Assembly (NCBI RefSeq): GCF_013114545.1
Contig: NZ_VTXI01000001.1
Location: 310,001 to 374,000 of the forward strand
Origin: Vibrio sp. RE86
Lineage (GTDB): Bacteria > Pseudomonadota > Gammaproteobacteria > Enterobacterales > Vibrionaceae
Direction: 5' to 3'
Length of the DNA stretch: 64,000 bases
The notes under the pieces are model-generated. The model saw only the letters and a list, made by a program, of their open reading frames with translations, did no database searches and was not told the DNA's origin. The translations under genes and the position numbers were made by a program. Shown piece after piece: positions 18,375 to 27,621 of this stretch (position 1 is the first letter of the stretch; each line of letters opens with the position of its first letter).

Positions 18375-18962
18375 ATGAAGTGGATAATTGGTTTCGGTCT
18401 GAGTCTGTGGGTCAGCATTGTTTGGGCAGAACAAACGCAAGAGAGTGACCCCTTTGTTAATGTGAATATGACTTTGGAACTTGGAGGGATAGAGCAAGCG
18501 ATCCAAGACACTCGTCAGTCCCTAGATACTATTGGTTCGGCGCTATCGGATATTTCCAAAAGTGAGAACCTCAGCCCTGAGCAACAAGCGTTATTGGGCG
18601 ATACTATCAACAATCTAAACCAGTTGGTGGTGCTCTCTAAACAATCGGTTGAAGCATTACCACACACGTTTGAGCAGTCAAAACAAGCACTTGATACCAA
18701 CAGCCAACGATTTTTGGATGATCTCCGCTTTCAAGCGTTATTGATCATTGCAGCTGTAGGTGTGGTTATTATTGCCATTATTGGTGCTATTTTCTGGTTT
18801 GTATTAAAACCTATGCAGAGTACCTTGGTCGACACAACCAAGAATATATCGTCGATGGCGAGTGCCATTAAGAGCACCGCTGAAGCACTGGATGCTGTGT
18901 CTAAACAGCAACATGAAATCGCGCAGCGACTTGAGTCGGTCAATAGTGGAAGCACAAATTAA
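18375..18962 (+). CDS. Exported single-span membrane protein, function unknown
   Basis: 195 residues when started at the ATG at 18375, placed 6 bp after AAGGA. Two in-frame ATGs upstream (18357, 18369) lack this spacing. A signal peptide (MKWIIGFGLSLWVSIVWAEQ) is followed by a helical periplasmic stretch with heptad character, one membrane helix (LLIIAAVGVVIIAIIGAIFW) and a second helical tail. The arrangement recalls a coiled-coil membrane anchor but no family is recognised. It is the first of three tightly spaced genes with two glyoxalase-fold genes (13 and 9 bp gaps). Confidence 0.7.
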   Translation: MKWIIGFGLSLWVSIVWAEQTQESDPFVNVNMTLELGGIEQAIQDTRQSLDTIGSALSDISKSENLSPEQQALLGDTINNLNQLVVLSKQSVEALPHTFEQSKQALDTNSQRFLDDLRFQALLIIAAVGVVIIAIIGAIFWFVLKPMQSTLVDTTKNISSMASAIKSTAEALDAVSKQQHEIAQRLESVNSGSTN

Positions 18963-18975
18963 AGGAGCGATTTTC

Positions 18976-19404
18976 ATGGAACCGAGAGTCAGTATCATCA
19001 CCCTTGGCGTTAAAGATTTAGAGCGTTCTTACCAGTTTTATACGCAATTGGGGTTTCCTAGTTCGAAAACGCCAAAAGATGGAATTATCTTCTTTAAAAC
19101 CGGCGGAGTCTGTTTAGCGTTATACCCTTTGGATGCGTTGGCGGAAGACGTATCGCCCAAAATGAGCATTACTGAACAGGGTTTTAGTGGTGTCACACTG
19201 GCGCACAATACACGTTCGAAACAAGAGGTGGATGAGATTCTTGCTAAAGCTGTTACGCTAGGAGCAAAGCTTGAAAAACCTGCTCAAGATGTCTTTTGGG
19301 GAGGATACAGTGGTTACTTTTCTGACCCAGATGGCTATCTTTGGGAAATAGCGTTTGGAGATTGCTGGGAGTTTAACGACGACGGTTCATTAGTCATTGA
19401 TTAG
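18976..19404 (+). CDS. Glyoxalase/bleomycin-resistance (VOC) family protein
   Basis: 142 residues. The ATG at 18976 has an ideal AAAGGAG, 8 bp upstream; a longer frame open from 18862 overlaps the preceding gene and lacks such a site. The two beta-alpha-beta-beta-beta VOC modules are visible (VSIITLGVKDLERSYQFYTQ, then GVTLAHNTRSKQEVDEIL and GYSGYFSDPDGYLWEIAFGD). The terminal Glu in YLWEIA is the usual metal ligand, whereas the N-terminal module has Thr where the metal His normally lies. Enzymatic activity is therefore uncertain. Middle gene of a three-gene operon. Confidence 0.85.
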   Translation: MEPRVSIITLGVKDLERSYQFYTQLGFPSSKTPKDGIIFFKTGGVCLALYPLDALAEDVSPKMSITEQGFSGVTLAHNTRSKQEVDEILAKAVTLGAKLEKPAQDVFWGGYSGYFSDPDGYLWEIAFGDCWEFNDDGSLVID

Positions 19405-19413
19405 GAAGATAAA

Positions 19414-19800
19414 GTGAAGTTACAACGTATTCACCATGTTGCGATAATCTGCTCAGATTACGCTCAATCGAAGCATTTCTATACCCAAGTACTTCAACTC
19501 GACGTTATCGCTGAAAACTATCGAGAAACTCGCGACTCTTACAAATTGGATCTGGCTCTGCCTGACGGTGGCCAAATTGAGCTGTTTTCCTTTCCTAATC
19601 CACCGAAAAGGCCATCAAGGCCTGAAGCGCAAGGGCTTAGACATTTGGCGTTTACAGTCGAATCGGTAGAGCAGTACAGCAGGTATCTAGCAGAGCAAGG
19701 CTTAGAGGTTGAACCTATCCGAATTGATGAGTTTACCGGTAAGCCGTTTACCTTTTTTCAAGATCCCGACGGCTTACCGTTAGAGTTATACCAGGCCTAG
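19414..19800 (+). CDS. VOC family protein, GloA2/YaeR type
   Basis: 128 residues, the length of E. coli YaeR/GloA2. It begins with GTG at 19414, five bases after AGGAAG. The motifs RIHHVAIICSDYAQSKHFYT, KLDLALPDGGQIELFSFPNPP, GLRHLAFTVES and DPDGLPLELYQ carry the conserved metal ligands (His, Glu, His, Glu), so a metal-dependent lyase or isomerase activity is plausible. The substrate is not established in the family as far as I know. It ends by overlapping the convergent HAD gene by 15 bp. Confidence 0.88.
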   Translation: MKLQRIHHVAIICSDYAQSKHFYTQVLQLDVIAENYRETRDSYKLDLALPDGGQIELFSFPNPPKRPSRPEAQGLRHLAFTVESVEQYSRYLAEQGLEVEPIRIDEFTGKPFTFFQDPDGLPLELYQA

Positions 19801-20592
19801 TAGTTCACGTTTAATGACCTGCAGCACACCTGCATCTTGGTTACTTGGTGCGCTGAAGCGAGCGATCTCTTTAATTTTTGGATGGGCGTTATCCATCGCG
19901 TAAGAGTGATAGCTAGCTTGCAACATTTCAAGGTCATTAAGGTAGTCGCCAAAGCTCATGGTCTGCTCATGAGTAAAGCCTAAGCTCTTTTGTAAGTGCT
20001 CAATCGCAGCCCCTTTTGATGCTTGGGCGTTCATCACGTCTAGCCAAATCTTGGCGCTGACAACAACTTGATGACTCTCTCCAAAAGCTTGATTGAATGA
20101 AGGGAAGACATTCGTTTCGGTCCCTTCGAAATGACACACCGCAATTTTGATAAAGTCGTCGTCAACAGTAAGCAGGTCATCGACGTACTCGCATCGCTTA
20201 TAGTACTTAGAAAACTCTTTTAATGCCTTTGGATCTTTGGTTTCGATATAGGCGGACTTTTTGCCACATAGAACAATATGAGAGCCTTCAATCGCTCGTG
20301 CTTGCTCAATGATGGCTGTGATAGAAGGTTTGTCGATTTCGCAGCTGTAGAGCTCTTGGCCTTTGTGCATCACCATAGTGCCATTTTCCGCAATAAACAT
20401 CATACGATCTTTCAATGGTGCAAAAGTCTCGATCAAGCTGTAGTACTGACGGCCAGAAGCGGCAGCAAAGATAATGCCTCGCTCTTCTAACTGAGTGTAG
20501 AGTTCAAAGATCTCTGGGTTGAGTTGGCTATTTTCATCTAGAAGTGTGCCATCCATATCGGTGGCGACGAACTTAATATTCTCTGTAGTCAT
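19786..20592 (-). CDS. Cof-type HAD family phosphatase
   Basis: 268 residues, standard for the Cof/YidA class. Motif I is DMDGTLLDE (nucleophile Asp near residue 12), motif II AAASGRQYYS (Ser), motif III includes the Lys of ASKGAAIEHL, and motif IV MSFGDYLNDLEML. These proteins dephosphorylate sugar phosphates or flavin-type substrates; the specific substrate is unknown. It is monocistronic, convergent with the GloA2-like gene and overlapping its last 15 bp. Confidence 0.92.
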   Translation of the reverse strand: MTTENIKFVATDMDGTLLDENSQLNPEIFELYTQLEERGIIFAAASGRQYYSLIETFAPLKDRMMFIAENGTMVMHKGQELYSCEIDKPSITAIIEQARAIEGSHIVLCGKKSAYIETKDPKALKEFSKYYKRCEYVDDLLTVDDDFIKIAVCHFEGTETNVFPSFNQAFGESHQVVVSAKIWLDVMNAQASKGAAIEHLQKSLGFTHEQTMSFGDYLNDLEMLQASYHSYAMDNAHPKIKEIARFSAPSNQDAGVLQVIKRELLGLV

Positions 20593-20700
20593 GGTATCGA
20601 TCTATGTACTTTAGTAGGGCTTGGTTATTGATACTTTGGCTAACTTACAGGAGTTCTATGACGACTCAAGTGATTTAAGTCAATCGTTAAGAAAAGTCTA

Positions 20701-20732
20701 ATAAAAAGGCCTGAAACAATCGTTCAGGCCTT
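20701..20732 (-). terminator. Terminator downstream of the YfcC-family gene
   Basis: Stem AAGGCCTGAA/TTCAGGCCTT (20706-20715 with 20723-20732), followed on the minus strand by TTTTTATT. It lies 28 bp after the stop of the transporter. Confidence 0.85.
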
Positions 20733-20759
20733 ATCGAACAGTGCTGAATGTTTATAAAC

Positions 20760-22175
20760 TTAGAATGGACCTAATTCGATCATCTGCGCGATCACGACGG
20801 CCATCAGGGCTGCTACTGACCATACCAAAAACAGCGGTAAGAAGAACCTGACCCACTTTCCGTAAGGAACTTTAGCAATCGCTAGTACGGCGAGTAAGCC
20901 CCCGTTTGTTGGGTAAATGTAGTTAGAAATACCATCACCAAGCTGGGAAGCTAACGCAGCTACTTGACGAGTCACGTCACCAATATCGGCCAGTGGAATG
21001 ATGATAGGCATGGTGATTACGGCTTGGCCACTGCCCGATGGAATAAACAGATTGATCAGTGCTTGTGAAAGATAGATACCTGCTGCTGCGACCAGTTGAG
21101 AGCTACCTGAAATCATCTGAGCCAGATAGAAGATGATCGAGTCAACAATGCGAGCGTCTTCCATGATGGTCAGTACTGATCGCGCAAAGAAGATAATCAG
21201 AACCGCAACCAACACATCTGCACAGCCTTTGGTCCAGTAATCGCAGATCTTGTTTGGTGATAATCCGCCGACGAGACCAGGAATAATCGCCATTGCAACA
21301 AAGCTACCTGCAATTTCGGTAAAGCCAAAGTTCATTGTGAGCGTACCGAAAATCATGTAGCCAAACACCAGCAAGAACGCGACGCCTGCAAGCTTTTCAC
21401 GTGTGGTGAGTGTTTTGGTTTCGATGTTTGCATCGTAGCTATAGCCGCTGCCGTGAAGCAAACTTTGGCGAGGATCGCGTTTTACTTTGTTGGCATAACG
21501 CAGAACGTAGACAGCGCCGGTCAGTAGCATGAACATACCGACGATAAAGCGATACCACATACCTGAGTAAAGGGGCAGTTCTGCTATCTTGTGTGCGATA
21601 CCAGTAAAGAATGGATTTGCCAGAGCCGCTGCAAAACCTGCACAGCTTGCTAGTAAAACAACGCCCAGTGCGGTCATCGCGTCATAGCCAAGCTTGATAC
21701 AGATCGGGATCATCAGCGAGATAAAAATGACATCTAATTCACGCATGCCTGTAAAAGTTACGTTGAAGAAGATCGCCGTCATAATGACGGGTGCAATGAC
21801 GTAAAGGCCTTGTTTATTAAGCTTCGTGGTCAAAGCAACTACAGAGGCATCAAGTACCCCCATGCGTTTAATGACACCAAATGCGCCCCCAACGAAGAAG
21901 ACGACCCCCATAACACCGGCGGCTGATTTAAACCCTTTGAAGAATGATTCAAAAAATGAAGAAAGGGTTGTTGGATTGCTTGGTAACTGAGTAAAGCTGT
22001 CAGGGTCGATCATGGTGCGTCCATCGACCACCACACGTTCAAACTCACCTGCTGGGATGAAGTAGCTCGCAATTGCAGCCACAATGACCATGATGACAAG
22101 AGATAAGAACGGATGATTCACTTCTTTCTCTTTGGCTGGTGGATTGGCTACAGATGCGCTTGCATTAATTGTCAT
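20760..22175 (-). CDS. YfcC-family membrane transporter
   Basis: 471 residues with about 11-12 hydrophobic helices and a cytoplasmic N-terminus rich in charged residues. The family belongs to the ion-transporter superfamily with DcuC/AbgT relatives. The internal repeats with NPFFTGIAHKIAELP and SGSGQAVITMPIIIPLADI are typical, as is GDGISNYIYPTNGG. The family is usually annotated as C4-dicarboxylate or basic amino-acid/peptide carrier-like, but the substrate here cannot be inferred. GGGGAAACT precedes the ATG. Confidence 0.85.
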   Translation of the reverse strand: MTINASASVANPPAKEKEVNHPFLSLVIMVIVAAIASYFIPAGEFERVVVDGRTMIDPDSFTQLPSNPTTLSSFFESFFKGFKSAAGVMGVVFFVGGAFGVIKRMGVLDASVVALTTKLNKQGLYVIAPVIMTAIFFNVTFTGMRELDVIFISLMIPICIKLGYDAMTALGVVLLASCAGFAAALANPFFTGIAHKIAELPLYSGMWYRFIVGMFMLLTGAVYVLRYANKVKRDPRQSLLHGSGYSYDANIETKTLTTREKLAGVAFLLVFGYMIFGTLTMNFGFTEIAGSFVAMAIIPGLVGGLSPNKICDYWTKGCADVLVAVLIIFFARSVLTIMEDARIVDSIIFYLAQMISGSSQLVAAAGIYLSQALINLFIPSGSGQAVITMPIIIPLADIGDVTRQVAALASQLGDGISNYIYPTNGGLLAVLAIAKVPYGKWVRFFLPLFLVWSVAALMAVVIAQMIELGPF

Positions 22176-22383
22176 AGTTTCCCCGTTTTAGTTTTAACAA
22201 CAACTGAAACTGATCGATCGGGGTAGAGTGCTTCCGTGACATGTGCCAAAAGAGCGGCTTTTGGCGGTTTTACATATCGATAAATCAGTCAAAAGCGGCG
22301 AAGACTACCAATTGTGAGAGGTATGTCAAACTTTTAAGCGTATTTTATTCTAATTCGAGCTGTAAACAACGGCTTAGTAAAAA

Positions 22384-22402
22384 GGGAGGAGGGAGAGGAG
22401 GG
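22384..22402 (+). other. 19-base purine-only, G-rich tract
   Basis: An uninterrupted run GGGAGGAGGGAGAGGAGGG, between the YfcC-family gene and the terminator of the BCCT gene. It has three runs of three G and two of two G, so it could form a G-quadruplex or a polypurine structure. Function unknown. Confidence 0.5.
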
Positions 22403-22412
22403 TGACTAGAGA

Positions 22413-22440
22413 TAAAAAAGCCTAGCGAAGAGCTAGGCTT
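22413..22440 (-). terminator. Terminator downstream of the BCCT gene
   Basis: Stem AAGCCTAGC/GCTAGGCTT (22418-22426 with 22432-22440), followed on the minus strand by TTTTTTATC. It lies just after the BCCT stop. Confidence 0.88.
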
Positions 22441-22457
22441 TGAAGAGATTGCTGCGC

Positions 22458-24050
22458 TTATGCGTAGCTGATTTTGTTGTGTTGCAACTCTGAGCGTAAA
22501 CCCAGTAGTAAGCTCCAGCACATCATCAATAGAATAAAGGCAAATGGTAACGCCATAGAAACGGTGCCTGCTTGCAGTGCCTGAATCGATTCTGTTCCGC
22601 CAACCCAAAGTAACACTGCGGCGATTGCGCCACCAATCACAGCCCAAAATACACGCTGTGGAACCGGTGAATCCACTTTACCACCAGAAGTAATACTGTC
22701 GATTACCAAAGAGCCAGAATCTGATGAAGTAATGAAGAACACCATGATAAGGCCAATTGATACGACTGAAAGTAGCGTACTCATTGGTAGTGCATCGAAA
22801 GTGTGGAAAAGAGACAGAGTAATGTCTTGTAGACCATTCATGCCAATCTCACCGACCTTGTTGGCCACTTGGTCAATCGCAATACCGCCAAAGATGCCCA
22901 TCCAAATAACAATGACTGTCGTTGGGATAAAGAGAACCGCAACAATAAACTCGCGAATGGTACGACCCTTAGAAATACGAGCGATGAACATACCGACAAA
23001 TGGTGACCAAGAGATCCACCAAGCCCAATAGAAAACAGTCCAACCTTGCATCCAAGTTTCGTCTTCACGACCGTGTGGGTTGCTCAGTGGGATAAAGTTT
23101 TCAATGTAACCCATCAATGCGGTAGGAATGGCCTTCATACCGACAATGCCGCCAGCAATTGCGACAAAGATAAGTAGACACAAAGCAACCACCATATTGA
23201 TGTTACTTAATACTTTTACACCACCGTTAATGCCACGCACGACAGAAATCGTCGCAAGCAGAGTAATCGCGGCAATCACAGCTAGCTGCGTACCGATTCC
23301 GCCGTCTATACCAAAGACGTGGTTAATACCACTTGCTGCTTGTTGTGCACCTAAACCAAGAGAAGTCGCTAGACCGAACAGTGTCGCAAGAACCGCAACA
23401 ATATCGACAATATGACCAAACCAACCCCATGTTCTATCGCCAAGAATTGGGTAGAAAATGGAACGGATTGAAAGCGGCATACCTTTGTTGAACGTAAAGA
23501 AAGCAAGCGCTAGAGCAACAACGGCATAGATAGCCCAGCCGTGAAGACCCCAGTTATAAATGGTTGCGCCGAGAGCCAGTTTTTGTGCCTCTTGAGAGTA
23601 AGCTTCTACGCCAAGTGGAGTCTCATACCAACCTGTAAAATACGCTAAAGGTTCAGCAACGCCCCAAAACATAAGGCCGATACCCATACCAGCGGCAAAC
23701 AGCATCGACATCCATGAAAGGTTTGAATGTTCTGCTTTGGCTTCACTGCCACCAATACGAATCTTACCGTAAGGAGAAACAATAAGGGCAAAACAGAAGA
23801 GAACAAACAGGTTCGCCGACCACATGAAAAAACCATCGAAGTTGCCGATCACTTTCCATTTCATTCCGTCTAGAGCTGCTTTTGCGGCTTCTGGTTCAGC
23901 GACCAAAAGAGCCAGTAAAAACAAAATTATTGCGCCCGCACTGATGCCGAAAACGGGGTTGTGGACATCAAATCCCCACTTTTGGACGTTATCCTGACCA
24001 ACTGTATAGTCGGTACTTTCAATGCTATACCTATCCTTAGTACTACTCAT
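22458..24050 (-). CDS. BCCT-family betaine/choline/carnitine transporter
   Basis: 530 residues, about 12 membrane helices. The family signature GMGIGLMFWGVAEPLAYF lies in the third helix region, with the aromatic WAWWISWSPFVGMFIARISKGR segment forming the substrate box. BCCT proteins import quaternary ammonium osmolytes with Na+ or H+. The C-terminal tail is short, so osmosensing through a long tail as in BetP is not suggested. GAGG lies 5 bp before the ATG. It neighbours a glycine betaine ABC operon, forming an osmoprotectant cluster, but has its own terminator. Confidence 0.93.
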   Translation of the reverse strand: MSSTKDRYSIESTDYTVGQDNVQKWGFDVHNPVFGISAGAIILFLLALLVAEPEAAKAALDGMKWKVIGNFDGFFMWSANLFVLFCFALIVSPYGKIRIGGSEAKAEHSNLSWMSMLFAAGMGIGLMFWGVAEPLAYFTGWYETPLGVEAYSQEAQKLALGATIYNWGLHGWAIYAVVALALAFFTFNKGMPLSIRSIFYPILGDRTWGWFGHIVDIVAVLATLFGLATSLGLGAQQAASGINHVFGIDGGIGTQLAVIAAITLLATISVVRGINGGVKVLSNINMVVALCLLIFVAIAGGIVGMKAIPTALMGYIENFIPLSNPHGREDETWMQGWTVFYWAWWISWSPFVGMFIARISKGRTIREFIVAVLFIPTTVIVIWMGIFGGIAIDQVANKVGEIGMNGLQDITLSLFHTFDALPMSTLLSVVSIGLIMVFFITSSDSGSLVIDSITSGGKVDSPVPQRVFWAVIGGAIAAVLLWVGGTESIQALQAGTVSMALPFAFILLMMCWSLLLGLRSELQHNKISYA

Positions 24051-24144
24051 TAATCCTCACACAATAGTTAGAGTTCGAAGTATATTGTGCGGTCAGGTTA
24101 ACAGAGTAGTGGTAAAAACTAAAGGTAGATCACAATAAAATCGA

Positions 24145-24172
24145 GAAAAGCCCTAATGTTTCAGGGCTTTTT
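24145..24172 (-). terminator. Terminator of the proXWV operon
   Basis: Stem AAAGCCCT/AGGGCTTT (24147-24154 with 24163-24170), with T-rich flanks on both sides. Downstream of proV on the minus strand and upstream of the BCCT gene. Confidence 0.65.
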
Positions 24173-24245
24173 AGGAAGAACTCTAAAGGTTAGAGAACAA
24201 TTGAAAATCAGCGGAATGCCTTGTGATATGTAGCCTTGCGGTACA

Positions 24246-25472
24246 CTATGAGGCTTTATCCAACTTTGGGGTATCCGTGGTTTCCTCCTCGTTCGTATCC
24301 GAGAAAATTTCTGCTACGGCACTGCGTTCAAGTTCACCTTGTAGGTTGCCTTCGTCATCAACGACGGGTAGAGAATAGTCGTAAGACATGGTGTCAACCA
24401 ACACTTCCTCAATAGCAGCGTCTGGAGAAACAGAAGGCACTTCTTCATAGATGTCTTGATTGATCTCGTCATGAGCCGTTTCTTTCGCGGCATCAAGCAG
24501 TCCCTCTTTGGTCAAGACACCCTGATAACCGTCGTCAGTTACGTGATACGCATAATCCTGTTTAACACGCTTCATTTGAGTGATCGCTTCTTGAATCGTG
24601 TTGGCGGTGATTCGATAAGCGGGTGGGTTCATGACGGTTTCTACCGTTAAGGCACGAGCACGATTAACGTCTTTCACGAATGCTTCAACGTAATCATCAG
24701 CAGGGTGCAGAAGGATTTCATCAGGCGTACCTTGCTGGACAAGTTCACCATCTTTCAGTATTGCAATGCGATCGCCAAGCCTTAGTGCTTCATCTAAGTC
24801 GTGAGTGATAAACACGATGGTTTTATGTAGCTTCTCTTGAAGTTCGATCAATTGATCTTGCATCTCACTTCGGATTAACGGATCAAGCGCAGAGAAAGCT
24901 TCATCCATCAAAAGAATTTCTGCATCTGTACACAGTGCTCGTGCAAGCCCAACACGTTGCTGCTGACCGCCGGACAATTGAGAGGGATATTGATTCTCAT
25001 AACCTTTCAATCCGACCGTTTCCAGCCATTCGTTGGCTTTCGAGAGTCGCTGTGATTTTTCAACACTTTGAATCTCAAGCCCGTAGGCGACATTGTCTAC
25101 AACGGTGCGGTGTGGAAGCAGTCCAAAACGCTGGAAAACCATCGACATCTTGTGACGGCGAAACTCCTCCAACTCCTTCTGGTTAAGCTTCATTACATCG
25201 GTGCCTTCAACCAATATTTGGCCTTCCGTTGGATCAATCAGTCGGTTGAAGTGGCGAATAAGCGTAGACTTGCCTGAGCCAGATAGCCCCATAATGACAA
25301 AGATTTCACCCTGTTTAATGCTGAGGTTGATCTCTTTAAGGCCAACGGTATGCCCAGTCTCGGCAAGAACCTGATCTTTACTATCACCTTGTTTGACACG
25401 ATCCATGACCGATTTCGGTTTTGCACCAAACACCTTGTAGAGGCCACTGATTTCGATAAGAGGTTTAGTCAT
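24246..25472 (-). CDS. proV: Glycine betaine/choline ABC transporter ATPase
   Basis: 408 residues. The ABC domain has Walker A GLSGSGKSTL, the Q-loop, signature LSGGQQQRVGLARAL, Walker B ILLMDEAFSALDP and the switch His. The C-terminal part (about 275-390) carries two CBS domains, as in OpuA/ProV-type ATPases that sense ionic strength. It supplies energy for osmoprotectant uptake together with proW and proX. The start overlaps the end of proW by 8 bp, showing translational coupling. The gene order on the minus strand is X-W-V, seen in vibrios. Confidence 0.95.
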   Translation of the reverse strand: MTKPLIEISGLYKVFGAKPKSVMDRVKQGDSKDQVLAETGHTVGLKEINLSIKQGEIFVIMGLSGSGKSTLIRHFNRLIDPTEGQILVEGTDVMKLNQKELEEFRRHKMSMVFQRFGLLPHRTVVDNVAYGLEIQSVEKSQRLSKANEWLETVGLKGYENQYPSQLSGGQQQRVGLARALCTDAEILLMDEAFSALDPLIRSEMQDQLIELQEKLHKTIVFITHDLDEALRLGDRIAILKDGELVQQGTPDEILLHPADDYVEAFVKDVNRARALTVETVMNPPAYRITANTIQEAITQMKRVKQDYAYHVTDDGYQGVLTKEGLLDAAKETAHDEINQDIYEEVPSVSPDAAIEEVLVDTMSYDYSLPVVDDEGNLQGELERSAVAEIFSDTNEEETTDTPKLDKAS

Positions 25473-26364
25473 GTTTCATATCTCCAAGGTGAGCCTGTGT
25501 GCGTTTAGCGTAAGCTTGAGAAGCACGATCGAATAAGATGGCGAGAGCCACAATGGCGAAACCGTTGAGCAGACCAAGAGTGAAGTACTGGTTTGTAATG
25601 GACTTGAGAACAGGCTGACCAAGACCTTTTACGCCGATCATTGAGGCAATCACCACCATAGACAGCGCCATCATGATCGTTTGGTTGATGCCTGCCATGA
25701 TGGTTGGCATAGCAAGAGGAAGCTGTACGCCAAACAAACGCTGTTTTGCACTGGCTCCAAACGCGGTGGATGCTTCAAGCACCTCTTTGTCGACCAAGCG
25801 AATGCCTAAGTTGGTCAAACGTATTACTGGTGGAATGGCGTAGATCACGACAGCGATCAAGCCCGGAATTTTACCAATACCAAGTAGCATTACGACTGGG
25901 ATTAAATAGACAAATGCAGGCATGGTTTGCATGACATCAAGCATGGGTGTCACAACAGATTGAACCCTGTTTGAACGGGCCATTGCGATGCCGATTGGTA
26001 TCCCTAATACAATGGAGAGCATGGTACAGACAGTAATGATGCTGAGTGTTCGCATCGTGTCTTCCCACATTCCGAAATAACCAATGAGAATGAGCGAGAC
26101 AAAACAGCCTAAAGAGAGCTTCCATGAACGACTAGCGATATAAACAAGACCTGTACAGACCGCAAGAATGATCATCCAAGGCGTTGAGATAAGGAGTTTT
26201 TCAAACCAGATAAGAAAAGAGAGTAGAGGATCAAAGAATGACTCGATTAAGTCACCATACTCTCGGGAGAAATCTCGATAAGCGCCATCAAGTGTTTTGC
26301 GGATTGCTCTTAGATCAGAGCGCTCCATCTCAGGAAAGCTGTTGAACCAGCTATCATTTGACAT
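25465..26364 (-). CDS. proW: Glycine betaine/choline ABC transporter permease
   Basis: 299 residues from the ATG at 26364, which has AAGGA about 8 bp upstream; an in-frame ATG nine codons earlier is less well placed. The N-terminal ~60 residues are polar, followed by six or so helices. The permease motif (EASTAFGASAKQRLFGVQLP) is the EAA loop that contacts ProV. The family transports betaine or choline. It overlaps proV by 8 bp and follows proX after about 90 bp. Confidence 0.94.
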   Translation of the reverse strand: MSNDSWFNSFPEMERSDLRAIRKTLDGAYRDFSREYGDLIESFFDPLLSFLIWFEKLLISTPWMIILAVCTGLVYIASRSWKLSLGCFVSLILIGYFGMWEDTMRTLSIITVCTMLSIVLGIPIGIAMARSNRVQSVVTPMLDVMQTMPAFVYLIPVVMLLGIGKIPGLIAVVIYAIPPVIRLTNLGIRLVDKEVLEASTAFGASAKQRLFGVQLPLAMPTIMAGINQTIMMALSMVVIASMIGVKGLGQPVLKSITNQYFTLGLLNGFAIVALAILFDRASQAYAKRTQAHLGDMKHD

Positions 26365-26456
26365 CAATAAGTTCCTTTTATTCTCGCTCACTACGTATGG
26401 TAGTGAGCGAGTACATCTAAAGCATAGTGTCTAGCACTATAGGAGAGAAACGATTC

Positions 26457-27446
26457 TTACAGTGCTTGCTTCACTTTATTCGCAACGTCTTGTGGAACCC
26501 ACGCTTGCCAGATTTGTGGGTACTCTTCTAGGAAATGGAACATCGCTTCCTCACCATCAGCTTGGTTGTCTTCCATCCATGCTAACAGTTGGTTCATATC
26601 TGCGTTGGTAAAGCCGCGCTTAGAGAAGTATGAGTATGCTTCTGGGGCACGAGTTGCAAACTCTTCAGTTGTAATCGTATGCACTGGTGATGGTGGGTAC
26701 ATTGTAGGTTTAGGCTCGGCACACTCTGGTTGAGTCGTACAGCCAACGAACTCTTCTTCGTTTACGCCGCTACCAAAATCGACTTTAACCATGTTGTACT
26801 TGCCCAATACGGCGGTTGGTGCCCAGTAGTAGCCAAACCATGCTTCTTCACGCTCGTAAGCTTTAGCTATCGCACCTGAAAGACCAGCACTTGAACCTGG
26901 GTCAACAATCGTAAAGCCTGACTCTTTTAGACCTAGTGCAGTAAATAGGTGACCCGCACTAATTTGACAGTTCCAGCCCGCAGGACAGCTGTAAAACGCT
27001 GAGTTGTCTGGATCTTCTGGGTGTTCAAACAATTTAGCGTGTTTTTTTACGCCCTCTATCGTTGCAAGTTCTGGGTGCTTATCTACTAGGTATTTCGGTA
27101 CCCAGAATCCTTCTTCGCCGCCGTCAACGAGAGATTTGCCAGCATAGCGAAGGCGTTTTTCGGCCACACCTTTATCGAGCGCATCTTTCAGACTGTTACT
27201 CCAAAGTTCAGGAGCGACATCAGGCTGGCCTTTTTCAATCATGGAGGTGCCGGTTGGCATGGTATCGCCAGGGATCAATTCGGCTTCACAGCCATAACCA
27301 TGTTCAAGAATAAATCGGTCAACATTGGCAATAACGGTCGCTGAGTTCCAGTTCATGTCCGCTATCGTCACTTTGCCACATTCCTCTGCTTGGCTATGGA
27401 AAGCGGTTGCGCTTAGGGTTAGTAATGCAGCCGTTTTTAGTTTCAT
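26457..27446 (-). CDS. proX: Glycine betaine/choline ABC substrate-binding protein
   Basis: 329 residues. A signal peptide (MKLKTAALLTLSATAFHSQA) is followed by an OpuAC-type binding domain. Trp/Tyr-rich segments (EEAWFGYYWAPTAVLG) fit an aromatic box for quaternary amines. Two pairs of Cys (YSCPAGWNC and VGCTTQPEC) suggest disulphides. It has no lipoprotein Cys after the signal peptide, so it is periplasmic and soluble. It is the first gene of the operon, behind AAGGAAATT. A nearly identical 28-bp sequence occurs twice in the 220 bp upstream. Confidence 0.93.
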   Translation of the reverse strand: MKLKTAALLTLSATAFHSQAEECGKVTIADMNWNSATVIANVDRFILEHGYGCEAELIPGDTMPTGTSMIEKGQPDVAPELWSNSLKDALDKGVAEKRLRYAGKSLVDGGEEGFWVPKYLVDKHPELATIEGVKKHAKLFEHPEDPDNSAFYSCPAGWNCQISAGHLFTALGLKESGFTIVDPGSSAGLSGAIAKAYEREEAWFGYYWAPTAVLGKYNMVKVDFGSGVNEEEFVGCTTQPECAEPKPTMYPPSPVHTITTEEFATRAPEAYSYFSKRGFTNADMNQLLAWMEDNQADGEEAMFHFLEEYPQIWQAWVPQDVANKVKQAL

Positions 27447-27482
27447 TTTAATTTCCTTTTTAATGAATACTTTATAAAAATA

Positions 27483-27511
27483 GCGAATTGATATTTAGAG
27501 TTCAAATTATT
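27483..27511. repeat. Copy A of a ~28-bp direct repeat upstream of proX
   Basis: Contains CGAATTGATATTTAGAG followed by TTCAAATTATT (27484-27511). It differs from copy B at 27622-27649 by one deleted base and a substitution. The shared exact core is GAGTTCAAATTATT (27498-27511). It lies 40-65 bp before the proX start and could be an operator. Confidence 0.5.
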
Positions 27512-27621
27512 GTGTATTAGTTATGATCCAAATCTGACATTTATCAGCTGTAAAAAATGCGCTCAGCTCGCATTTTTACTGGCTTTATTACTACCTTTGC
27601 GGCTTTTTAGACACTTTTGTT

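Noticed and set aside
18862-18975. Longer start of the first glyoxalase-fold gene
   Set aside because: It would overlap the preceding gene by 100 bases; ATG 18976 has an ideal AAAGGAG.
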